The notes under the pieces are model-generated. The model searched no databases and was not told where the DNA came from. It was given only the letters and a program-made list of their open reading frames with translations. Source: Chloroflexi bacterium RBG_13_51_52 (GTDB lineage Bacteria > Chloroflexota > Dehalococcoidia > Dehalococcoidales > RBG-16-60-22). Taken from it: DNA of 11,676 nucleotides. Below, in pieces: positions 1-6,425 of the stretch. The position numbers were made by a program, and so were the translations under genes. The stretch spans positions 1-11,676 of the forward strand of contig MGMT01000070.1 of the NCBI GenBank assembly GCA_001796525.1. Direction: 5' to 3'. The stretch's first letter is position 1. Each line of letters starts with the position of its first letter.

Positions 1-19
1 TTTTTTATAGAGGTGTACC

Positions 20-172
20 ATGGCTAAAGATAAAGACAAGAAGAAAAAAGAAAAGCACCTAACCCCGATTAAACAGGGCGATAAATTTATTTGTCCTCAC
101 TGCGGAGCCGAGGTACCGATGAGTCAGCCCTGCCCGACATGCAGTCTGGATATAGACTGGACGAAGATTTAG
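20..172 (+). CDS. Small zinc-ribbon protein, 50 aa, unknown function
   Basis: Short gene beginning with ATG after a good Shine-Dalgarno (AGAGGTG at 9-15, 4 bases before the start). The first 13 residues are almost all Lys, Asp and Glu, giving a strongly basic tail. Residues 25-41 form a zinc ribbon with two knuckles: CPHC (C25, C28) and CPTC (C38, C41). The C-terminus is acidic/aromatic and ends in WTKI. Four-cysteine ribbons of this size bind one zinc and are found in nucleic-acid-binding or scaffold proteins, but nothing here fixes a role. It converges on the minus-strand sulfur-carrier gene with a 66-base gap. The clean ribosome site, in-frame cysteines and stop make it a convincing gene; the function is unknown. 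Confidence 0.72.
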   Translation: MAKDKDKKKKEKHLTPIKQGDKFICPHCGAEVPMSQPCPTCSLDIDWTKI

Positions 173-191
173 GATAGTTAACAACACTGTC

Positions 192-211
192 ATTCCAGCG
201 GAAGCTGGAAT
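192..211. repeat. Palindromic repeat, likely dispersed REP-like element
   Basis: Perfect 8-bp stem, ATTCCAGC (192-199) and GCTGGAAT (204-211), around a GGAA loop, in the gap between two convergent genes. No T-run follows on either strand, so a Rho-independent terminator is not well supported. The surrounding form (GTCATTCC, stem, GGAATCCAG) resembles palindromic units that recur in intergenic gaps of many bacterial genomes; that is from memory and only one copy is visible here. Its core differs from the hairpins that flank the RAYT gene. Confidence 0.55.
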
Positions 212-238
212 CCAGGTGGTGGGGGAACCCTAACTCAA

Positions 239-511
239 TCATCCGCCGTGGATAACAAATAAAACGTTAAGCTTATCGCCGTTTTTAAGCGGCGTGTTCA
301 TGTCCTTGGGGTAAACGCTCTTTCCGTTGATAAAAAAGTCGTAGGAATGCATCAGGTCGCCGTCTTTATTAAGCAGCATCTTCTTAAGGTCGGGGAACTG
401 CCGCACCAGGTCGTGAAGGCACTCGCGGACGGTCTTGCCTTCCACTTTCATGTTCAGCACACCGTCGGTATAGCTGCCGAAAATCGATGATATTTCTACG
501 TCTACGCTCAT
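239..511 (-). CDS. MoaD/ThiS-family ubiquitin-like sulfur carrier protein
   Basis: A 90-residue beta-grasp protein. It ends in Gly-Gly (G89-G90, context VIHGG), the hallmark of carriers that are adenylated and then converted to a C-terminal thiocarboxylate. Residues 45-90 match the MoaD style: a hydrophobic strand, FINGKSV, a charged 'LKNGDKLNVLF' turn and the di-glycine tail. The start follows an AGGTGA ribosome site. The ATG overlaps the stop of the upstream E1-like gene (ATGA at 508-511), so the two are translationally coupled and almost certainly form an activating-enzyme/carrier pair. The sulfur could go to molybdopterin, to cysteine (CysO-like) or elsewhere; no moaE or thiG is present to decide. 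Thiazole use is less likely because a Thi4-type enzyme is encoded in the same operon. Confidence 0.85.
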   Translation of the reverse strand: MSVDVEISSIFGSYTDGVLNMKVEGKTVRECLHDLVRQFPDLKKMLLNKDGDLMHSYDFFINGKSVYPKDMNTPLKNGDKLNVLFVIHGG

Positions 512-1263
512 TTCTTTTTCACCTGTTTCGATGGTGTGCCGCAGTGTTCGCAGGCGGGGTCGCGGCTGATTTTAAACTCGCTGAATTTCATCCTCAAGCC
601 GTCGAAGTTCAGCAGCCTGTCGGTCAAAAGCTCGCCCAGCCCCACTATATATTTAATGACCTCCGTAGCCTGGATACAGCCGATGACCGCCGGCGTCACG
701 CCGATGACGGGGAATTTTTCTTCAGGCACCGAAGCGCTGTGATAGAGGCAGTTTAGGCAGGCGGTCTTTCCCGGTAACACCGTCATGGCTCTGCCCTCGA
801 AGCCGTAGACCGCCCCGTGGAAGAACGGAATCCCCTTTTTTATAGCCGTCCTGTTTAAGATATAGCGGGTCGGCAGGTTGTCCATGGCATCCACTATAAG
901 GTCGGCATCCCCGACGAGTTGGGATACATTTGCCTCGGTAATTGTCTCAAAGATGGGCTCAATCTTGACGCCTGGGTTGAATTTCCCCAGCTTAGCCGCC
1001 GCCGAATCCACTTTACGCTTGCCGATATTCTCTTTCCAGTGCAGGACCTGCCGGTTGAGATTGCTCAACTCCACCTTATCATGGTCGGCGATACGCAGCG
1101 TGCCGATACCCGCGGTAGTGAGGTAAATAGCCACCGGCGAGCCCAGACCGCCCGCGCCCGCGAGAAAGACTTTAGCCTTTTTGAGCTTTTCCTGTCCCGC
1201 CTCCCCGAACCCGTATATCATTATCTGGCGGTCATACCTTTGCAGTTCTTCTGCGGTAAGCAT
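508..1263 (-). CDS. MoeB/ThiF/HesA-family E1-like adenylyltransferase
   Basis: 251 residues, the usual length for MoeB/ThiF without a rhodanese domain. It adenylates the C-terminal glycine of a ubiquitin-like carrier using ATP. Visible features: 'RYDRQ' near the N-terminus (9-13); glycine-rich nucleotide loop GAGGLGS (36-42); D60 and the SNLNRQ arginine motif (67-72); VDAMDN (124-129); and a zinc site of two CxxC pairs, C169/C172 and C238/C241. The C-terminus is a short basic tail (KQVKKK), so persulfide must come from a separate sulfurtransferase. A GAGGT ribosome site precedes the ATG. It overlaps its likely substrate carrier gene by 4 bases. Family membership is certain; whether it is MoeB, ThiF or HesA in function is not. 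Confidence 0.9.
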   Translation of the reverse strand: MLTAEELQRYDRQIMIYGFGEAGQEKLKKAKVFLAGAGGLGSPVAIYLTTAGIGTLRIADHDKVELSNLNRQVLHWKENIGKRKVDSAAAKLGKFNPGVKIEPIFETITEANVSQLVGDADLIVDAMDNLPTRYILNRTAIKKGIPFFHGAVYGFEGRAMTVLPGKTACLNCLYHSASVPEEKFPVIGVTPAVIGCIQATEVIKYIVGLGELLTDRLLNFDGLRMKFSEFKISRDPACEHCGTPSKQVKKK

Positions 1264-1280
1264 AATCTTACCTCGCTTGC

Positions 1281-1604
1281 TTAAATTGTCTCGCTATCTA
1301 TCCATTCCAGGTAGTCGCGACTGCCGCCGACGATAGGAAGGGCGATTATCTCCGGGAGGCGATAGCTGTGGATTTTCTTGACCGACTTGATGACCTCCGG
1401 CAGCAGCGATTCCTTGGTCTTAACGATGAGCAGGCTTTCCTCAGTCGAATCCAGCTTGTCTTTCCACCAGAAGTGGGAATTTACCACCGGAACGATGTTG
1501 ACGCAGGCAGCCTCTCGCTTTTTCACGAGAGATTTCGCTATTTTCTGTGCCTCTTCAGGGTCTTTAGCGGTGATAAAGACAACGATGTAACTTTTCTGTT
1601 CCAT
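1281..1604 (-). CDS. cutA: CutA1-family divalent-cation tolerance protein
   Basis: 107 residues, the normal size for CutA1, a ferredoxin-like fold protein that forms very stable trimers and binds divalent metals such as copper. Recognisable blocks: 'ACVNIVPVV' (33-41), 'SHFWWKDKLDSTEE' (43-56), 'LLIVKT' (58-63) and the C-terminal signature 'HSYRLPEIIALPI' (79-91) followed by YLEWI. It starts 4 bases after the nadA stop and ends 17 bases before the E1-like gene, so it is an internal operon member. The ribosome site is weak and lies inside the end of nadA, suggesting translational coupling. Its physiological role is poorly defined across bacteria; the link to the sulfur/metal theme of the operon is inference. 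Confidence 0.93.
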   Translation of the reverse strand: MEQKSYIVVFITAKDPEEAQKIAKSLVKKREAACVNIVPVVNSHFWWKDKLDSTEESLLIVKTKESLLPEVIKSVKKIHSYRLPEIIALPIVGGSRDYLEWIDSETI

Positions 1605-1608
1605 ATTG

Positions 1609-2514
1609 TTAAACGATTTCCAGCATGCGTTCGACGGGTACCAGGGCTTTAACGCGTATTGCTTCCGGCACTTTAACCTCCGGAGTCAGTGTTTCCAGGG
1701 AATCCAGGATTTTTTCCAGCGTGATTTTCTTCATGTTGGGGCATACCGCCTTTTTAGAAGCGGCGATGAATTTCTTGCCGGGGTTCTCTTTAGTAAGGCG
1801 GTGCACGATTTCAATCTCCGTTCCGACGATTAGCTCTTGAACGTCTTCACGGGCGGCGTAGCGTATCATGCCGCTGGTGCTCAAGGCTTCATCAGCCAGG
1901 GCGATAACATCCGGGCGGCATTCAGGGTGAACTACGACTTTAGCGTGGGGGTATTCTTTTTTCCGCACGATAATATCTTCCGGGAGGATTTTGACGTGGG
2001 TGGGGCAATAGCCCGGCCAGAGATGCATCTGTTTGCCGGTCTTTTTAGAGATAAAGTCGCCAAGATACTGGTCCGGCACGAACAAAATCTCTTTACTGTC
2101 AATGCTGCTAACGACCTTCACGCCGTTAGCGGAAGTGCAGCAGTAATCGGACTCGGCTTTAACGGCGGCGGAAGAATTGATATAGGTGACGACGGTGGCA
2201 TTCGGTAATTCCTTCTTTTTCTGACGCAGCTGTTCGGCGGTAATCATATCAGCCATGGGGCAGCCGGCGCCGGCATCCGGCAGCAGCACGGTCTTGCGGG
2301 GATTGAGAATGGAAGCCGTCTCCGCCATAAAGTGCACGCCGCAGAATACGATAACATCGGCATCGGTTGTAGCGGCTTTCTGGCTAAGCTCCAGCGAGTC
2401 TCCAACGAAGTCGGCTATGTCCTGCACCTCCCCGCGCTGGTAATTATGAGCGAGGATGACGGCATTACGCTGTTTTTTTAGCTTTAAAATTTGCTCGACC
2501 GTTGTATTCGCCAT
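1609..2514 (-). CDS. nadA: Quinolinate synthase NadA (4Fe-4S)
   Basis: 301 residues, typical of the short NadA form. It condenses iminoaspartate with dihydroxyacetone phosphate to quinolinate in de novo NAD synthesis, in the cytoplasm and under oxygen-sensitive conditions. Motifs: 'AHNYQ' (22-26), 'GDSLELS' (38-44), 'FCGVHFMAETA' (57-67), 'PDAGAGCPMAD' (79-89), 'YINSSAAVKA' (111-120), 'WPGYCPTH' (166-173), 'HPEC' (196-199) and 'CPNM' (258-261). The three cluster ligands are expected to be C85, C170 and C258. The start ATG has only a weak ribosome site, 26 bases after fdhD. Neither nadB nor nadC is adjacent, so iminoaspartate and the next step must be supplied by genes outside the window. Confidence 0.97.
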   Translation of the reverse strand: MANTTVEQILKLKKQRNAVILAHNYQRGEVQDIADFVGDSLELSQKAATTDADVIVFCGVHFMAETASILNPRKTVLLPDAGAGCPMADMITAEQLRQKKKELPNATVVTYINSSAAVKAESDYCCTSANGVKVVSSIDSKEILFVPDQYLGDFISKKTGKQMHLWPGYCPTHVKILPEDIIVRKKEYPHAKVVVHPECRPDVIALADEALSTSGMIRYAAREDVQELIVGTEIEIVHRLTKENPGKKFIAASKKAVCPNMKKITLEKILDSLETLTPEVKVPEAIRVKALVPVERMLEIV

Positions 2515-2540
2515 ATATCCATTTTACCCTAAAAGCGATT

Positions 2541-3383
2541 TTAATCACAGAGTACCCTGGCAGCGCCGGAGTAGATTTTCATGCTCGCGGCTTCGATGAC
2601 TCTCACGTCCATATCGGTATTGATTTTCGTGCCCTTATCACGGACGAAGCCGATGACAGTGATGCCGCATTTTTTACCGATTGCCAGTCCTTTATCGGTC
2701 ACGGCGGTCTTAGTGGCGACGACGGGGATGCCGCAACGGCAGATTTTGGTGACCATTTCCGAAGCCATACGGCCGGTGGAGACAAGGAACGTTTTAGAGC
2801 AATCGATTTTATTTAAGAGAGCATAGCCGGCAACTTTATCCAGACTGTTGTGGCGTCCGATGTCCTCCACCATGCAAATGGGGTCGGCTTTAGCGGAGAA
2901 TAGCCCGGCGGCGTGGACGCCTTCCGTTTCCCCGTAGAGTCCGGCGCTTTTAAAAAGGGCATTCATGGCGTTGTAGATATCTTGTTTGCGAATGACGCTG
3001 TTCGACTTTATTTTACGCAAGCCGGTGTCTTCGAAGTAGGCAGACCTGCCGCCGCCGGAGACGATACGGTAGTTGGTACTGGAGGTATCGGTCAGTGTTC
3101 TGCGCTCGTCTTTCAGTATCACTTGAGCCGTGTTATTTTTAATATTTATAGAGTCCAGTTCATCTATGGTATTAATGAAGCCCTGACCGAAAAGATAGCC
3201 GACGACGAATTCTTTTTCCATGGTTGGGGTAATGGAAGCGGTAGCGAGAAGATTGTTATTAAGGTATATCGAAAACCCCTGTTCGATGACGACGCCGGTC
3301 TTTGCAGGTGATAGCCTGCCGTCGGCAAGTTTCCGGCAGTCCATTTGCTTCGAGGTTGTTGGTGGAAAAGACTTTTTGCTCAT
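2541..3383 (-). CDS. fdhD: FdhD homologue 1, CxxC-less formate dehydrogenase accessory protein
   Basis: 280 residues. FdhD passes sulfur from the IscS desulfurase to the molybdenum/tungsten bis-MGD cofactor of formate dehydrogenase. Family blocks are clear: 'EKEFVVGYLFGQGFI' (56-70), 'GVHAAGLF' (155-162), 'EDIGRHNSLDKVAGYAL' (173-189), 'STGRMASEMV' (202-211), 'CGIPVVATKTAVTDKGLAI' (217-235). At the place of the CGxCG loop, whose cysteines carry sulfur in the E. coli protein, this one reads SGGGRS (109-114) with no cysteine. Other cysteines exist (C170, C195, C215, C217, C239) but none forms the expected loop. It starts 4 bases after the second homologue, its weak TAGGA ribosome site overlapping that gene's stop. 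Family assignment is firm; whether it is a working sulfurtransferase is open. Confidence 0.9.
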   Translation of the reverse strand: MSKKSFPPTTSKQMDCRKLADGRLSPAKTGVVIEQGFSIYLNNNLLATASITPTMEKEFVVGYLFGQGFINTIDELDSINIKNNTAQVILKDERRTLTDTSSTNYRIVSGGGRSAYFEDTGLRKIKSNSVIRKQDIYNAMNALFKSAGLYGETEGVHAAGLFSAKADPICMVEDIGRHNSLDKVAGYALLNKIDCSKTFLVSTGRMASEMVTKICRCGIPVVATKTAVTDKGLAIGKKCGITVIGFVRDKGTKINTDMDVRVIEAASMKIYSGAARVLCD

Positions 3384-3387
3384 ATTC

Positions 3388-4089
3388 CTATTCGATTCTC
3401 TCCGGGCGACTGTAAACGGTCATCGTTTTGCCCCGCACCAGCCCGACGATGGTGATACCGGCTTTTTCCGCGATTTCCATCGCCAGGGTGGTGGGCACGC
3501 CCTTGGTAGCGATAATGGGGATATTAACGTTGCGGCATTTTAAAATCATCTCGGAAGGCTGGCGGCCGGTGGAAGCGGCTAAAGTCCGACTGAAATCAAC
3601 GTCATGGAGCAGACCGTAGCCGATGACTTTATCCAGGGCGTGATGGCGCCCTAAATCTTCGGCGATGCAGACCGCCTTTTTGCCGTCGAGGAAAAGCCCC
3701 GCGGAATGCACCGCCTCGGTCTCCGAGAAGATATCTGATTTTAAGATGGCTCTAACGCAATCGAAGATATCGGCTGTTTTTACTTTAAGATTGGAACTAA
3801 TTTTATCTGATATAGATTTATTTTTCAGGGAGGCAGCCAGCGTGACCTCGGCGGCGTTGTTTTTTATAGTCAAAGATTTTACGTCGTTGGCACGGCGGAT
3901 GATACCCTGCGCAAAGAGGTGACCGATAACGAACTCTTTTTCCAGCGCCGCCATAATCATGGCGGTGGCATAGTGCTTGCCGTCGATGCGGATGGTCAAA
4001 GCGGTCTCTTTAATGATTCTTTCAGTAGATAGGGTGCATCCGCTGTCGACATGAGTGTACTCGACTTTTCCCAGGATTTTGTTAGTCAT
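3388..4089 (-). CDS. FdhD homologue 2, short form lacking the cysteine loop
   Basis: 233 residues, clearly shorter than usual FdhD. Conserved blocks: 'EKEFVIGHLFAQGII' (50-64), 'AVHSAGLF' (126-133), 'EDLGRHHALDKVIGYGL' (144-160), 'STGRQPSEM' (173-181), 'IPIIATKGVPTTLAMEIA' (190-207). Against the neighbouring homologue, about 22 residues are missing between residues 82 and 109, exactly where the sulfur-carrying CxxC loop should lie, so the canonical thiol chemistry cannot be present. The reading frame is intact and the other motifs are kept, so it looks like a maintained paralogue, not a decaying copy. It overlaps the MOSC gene by 8 bases and has no clear ribosome site, implying coupling. A dimer with homologue 1 or a cofactor-binding-only role is possible but unproven. 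Confidence 0.85.
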   Translation of the reverse strand: MTNKILGKVEYTHVDSGCTLSTERIIKETALTIRIDGKHYATAMIMAALEKEFVIGHLFAQGIIRRANDVKSLTIKNNAAEVTLAASLKNKSISDKISSNLKVKTADIFDCVRAILKSDIFSETEAVHSAGLFLDGKKAVCIAEDLGRHHALDKVIGYGLLHDVDFSRTLAASTGRQPSEMILKCRNVNIPIIATKGVPTTLAMEIAEKAGITIVGLVRGKTMTVYSRPERIE

Positions 4090-4537
4090 CTTGTTTCTGT
4101 TTAGTCGTTATTTTTATAGCGTCACCGGGTTTAATACGTCCGCCGCGGACGACCCTGGCGAAAATCCCCTCCCGCGGCATAATGCAGTCGCCAATCTGTT
4201 GGCGGATAGCGCAGTCGGCATGGCATTCCTTGCCTATCTGGGTCATTTCCAGTACCACTTCTTTACCTACGTTCAAGCGCGTGCCGACGGGCAGGGAAAT
4301 GAGTTTAATGTCTTTAGTGGTGATATTTTCCGCGAAGTCGCCCGACTTTAAATCGAGACCTTTGCCCCGCATTTTATCGATGCTTTCGATAGCCAGCAGG
4401 CTGACCTGGCGGTGAGTAGTGCAGTCGGCATGGGCATCGCCGACGACGCCGAAGTCTTTTTGGACAACCACTTCCGCGACGGGCGTTTTTACCGTGCCTT
4501 TCTTTTCACTACGACATACAGCGATTACGGAGGACAT
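4082..4537 (-). CDS. MOSC-domain protein (molybdenum-cofactor sulfurase C-terminal family)
   Basis: 151 residues comprising a single MOSC domain, a beta-rich module found at the end of Mo-cofactor sulfurases and as small stand-alone proteins thought to bind the cofactor or carry sulfur. Visible: 'GVVGDAHAD' (30-38), 'RQVSLLA' (43-49), 'GDFAENI' (66-72), 'GKECHADCAI' (102-111), 'GDCIMPREGIFARVV' (116-130) and 'GGRIKPGDAI' (132-141). Cysteines C105, C109 and C118 sit in the conserved late block. The start has an AGGTGA ribosome site that overlaps the mnmA stop. Stand-alone MOSC genes often lie beside Mo-cofactor genes; here it precedes two FdhD homologues, which supports a role in cofactor maturation, though the exact reaction is unknown. 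Confidence 0.9.
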   Translation of the reverse strand: MSSVIAVCRSEKKGTVKTPVAEVVVQKDFGVVGDAHADCTTHRQVSLLAIESIDKMRGKGLDLKSGDFAENITTKDIKLISLPVGTRLNVGKEVVLEMTQIGKECHADCAIRQQIGDCIMPREGIFARVVRGGRIKPGDAIKITTKQKQDD

Positions 4538-4540
4538 AGT

Positions 4541-5605
4541 TCACCTTCCCTGTCTGATTATCGTGCCGCCGCCGATGACGCTATCGCCATCATAAAAGAC
4601 CACGGACTGGCCGGGGGTGACCGCCATCTGCGGCTCGGCAAATTTTACATAAACACTTTTTTCATCTCGTGGAGTGATAACAGCATCGGCTTCCGGGTGG
4701 TGGTACCTGATGCTGGCTTTCACTTTAAAAGGCTTTTCCGGTGCCGGTACGGCTATCCAGTTCAAGCTATCGGCTGCCAATGCGTCGGTATAGGTCTGTG
4801 CTTTAGTGCCGACGATAACGGCATTCCGGGCCGGCTCAATGGCGGTTACATAGAGGGGTTTTGACGCGCTGATACCCAGTCCCCTGCGCTGGCCGACGGT
4901 ATAAAAGGCGATGCCTTCATGCTGTCCTACCACGTTGCCCTTCACGTCGAGTATCGGTCCGTCCGTGGGTAATGTTGAAGCATGGGCTTTTAAAAACGGG
5001 ATATAATCGCCGCCCGGTATAAAGCAGATTTCCTGGCTTTCGGGTCGGTCGGCAACGGGCAATTTAAGCTCACCGGCGATTTTCCTGACGGTATCTTTGG
5101 TCAAATTACCGACCGGGAAAAGGGTGCGGCTTAACTGCTCCTGCTTTAGCAGGTAGAGGAAATAGGACTGGTCTTTACGGGGGTCTTTGCCTTTTTTCAG
5201 CAGGTATCTGCCGTGGCTATCTCTTTCAATCCCGGCATAGTGTCCCGTAGCTAAAGCTTCCGCCCCCATTTCCCCCGCTTTTTCCCAGAGCTTGCCGAAC
5301 TTGATATAGTGGTTGCACATGACGCAGGGGTTGGGCGTATTGCCCAGGCTATACTCCTGGCAAAAATCGGCGATAATGACGCGGCTAAAATAGTCCTGCA
5401 AATCGATTGTATAATGAGGAATTTCCAGTCGGGCGGCCACTTTACGGGCATCCTCGACAGCATCAAGTCCGCGACCGTTTTGTCCGTTGTCGGTGGTAGG
5501 GCACAGTTGCATCGTTACGCCGAAGACCTCGTGCCCCTCCTGTTTTAGCAAAGCAGCCGCTACGGAAGAATCGACGCCTCCGCTCATGGCAACGGCTATT
5601 TTCAT
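4541..5605 (-). CDS. mnmA: tRNA-specific 2-thiouridylase MnmA
   Basis: 354 residues, full length for MnmA. It makes 2-thiouridine at wobble position 34 of tRNA-Lys, -Glu and -Gln using ATP and a relayed persulfide. Features: N-terminal PP-loop 'SGGVDSS' (8-14); 'NPCVMCNHYIKFG' (92-104) with C94 as the first catalytic cysteine and C97; 'ATGHYA' (119-124); 'KDQSYFLY' (144-151); 'PESQEICFI' (188-196) with C194 as the second catalytic cysteine; and the C-terminal beta-barrel with 'YTVGQRRGLGI'. The CxxC form of the first site (C94/C97) is a common bacterial variant. Its ATG shares one base with the preceding thi4 stop (TAATG), so the two are translationally coupled. Confidence 0.97.
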   Translation of the reverse strand: MKIAVAMSGGVDSSVAAALLKQEGHEVFGVTMQLCPTTDNGQNGRGLDAVEDARKVAARLEIPHYTIDLQDYFSRVIIADFCQEYSLGNTPNPCVMCNHYIKFGKLWEKAGEMGAEALATGHYAGIERDSHGRYLLKKGKDPRKDQSYFLYLLKQEQLSRTLFPVGNLTKDTVRKIAGELKLPVADRPESQEICFIPGGDYIPFLKAHASTLPTDGPILDVKGNVVGQHEGIAFYTVGQRRGLGISASKPLYVTAIEPARNAVIVGTKAQTYTDALAADSLNWIAVPAPEKPFKVKASIRYHHPEADAVITPRDEKSVYVKFAEPQMAVTPGQSVVFYDGDSVIGGGTIIRQGR

Positions 5606-6381
5606 TACTTCATTTTCTCCAGGGCGACTTTAGCGGCGACCTCGCCGGAGAGGAACATGGAGCCGAAGGTGGGGCCCATGCGGGGGAGTCCGTAAACGGC
5701 GCCCACCGCCATGCCGGTAACGATTAGACCGGGAAAGCATTCCCCGGTATGCTCCACGATAAGGTCTTCTGACTTTTCAATCCACATTGCGCCTTCGCCC
5801 TTCATCTTTATCAGGTTACGCTTTTCCAGCTTGGCAACGACGGTGGCATCATGCCCGGTGGCATCGATGACGACCTTGGCCTCGATAGCAACGGGGTCGA
5901 GGGCGGCTACCTGCCGCGGCAGCGAGGCAATCGGCGACCAGTTGATGACTGCCCCGCACACCCTGCCGTCTTTTACCACCAGGTCTTCAAGCATGGTCAT
6001 ATTAAAGATCTTGACCCCCGCCGCGCAGGCAGCGGCGATAAGGGCGGCGCAGGCATGGGGCGCGTCGCAAACTACCAGTCCCTTGGCGACGGTTTTGTAT
6101 GGCACGCCCAGTTCATCGAGGATTTTTTCACCGGGGTGCCTTACGGTTACCTTGGGCATAAGGTAGCCCCCGCTCCAGAAACCGCCCCCCAGGTAGTTAT
6201 TGCGCTCGATGATGACCACTTTTTTCCCGGCGCGGGCGATGTCGCGTCCGGCAACCAGTCCGCTGGGGCCTCCCCCGATGATGATACAATCGCTTTCTAC
6301 GTACTCATTGAACTCTTTAGCGAATTCCTCGACTATCGCCCGGGTTATCACTACCTCGCCAACGGGGCTGAATTTCACCAT
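5605..6381 (-). CDS. thi4: Thi4-family thiazole synthase (prokaryotic type), donor residue apparently absent
   Basis: 258 residues, the length of archaeal and bacterial Thi4 proteins, which build the thiazole phosphate of thiamine from NAD and glycine; archaeal forms use external sulfide and iron instead of a suicide cysteine. Features: Rossmann loop 'IIGGGPSGLVAG' (34-45), 'ERNNYLGGGFWSGGYLMPK' (59-77), 'GAVINWSPIA' (143-152), 'VVIDATGHDA' (170-179) and 'GMAVGAVYGLPRMGPTFGSMFLSG' in two parts (223-231, 232-246). The start has an AAGGAG site 8 bases upstream. By eye, the yeast donor Cys and the archaeal His lie two residues before a conserved Asp-Pro; here that residue is A160 (context AALDP, 159-163). 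A related ribose-1,5-bisphosphate isomerase function is an alternative. No thiG is seen, so a Thi4 route is plausible. Confidence 0.85.
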   Translation of the reverse strand: MVKFSPVGEVVITRAIVEEFAKEFNEYVESDCIIIGGGPSGLVAGRDIARAGKKVVIIERNNYLGGGFWSGGYLMPKVTVRHPGEKILDELGVPYKTVAKGLVVCDAPHACAALIAAACAAGVKIFNMTMLEDLVVKDGRVCGAVINWSPIASLPRQVAALDPVAIEAKVVIDATGHDATVVAKLEKRNLIKMKGEGAMWIEKSEDLIVEHTGECFPGLIVTGMAVGAVYGLPRMGPTFGSMFLSGEVAAKVALEKMK

Positions 6382-6425
6382 TTAATCCACTCCTTCCAGG
6401 ATAACAATATTATCGATACGCGGGC

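Noticed and set aside
192..211. Bidirectional terminator between the convergent genes
   Set aside because: The stem is good, but no T-run follows on either strand, so a repeat is the better description.
3388..4089. FdhD homologue 2 as a pseudogene
   Set aside because: Although short, its frame is intact, the remaining family motifs are preserved and both junctions are tight; an internal loop deletion in a maintained gene fits better.
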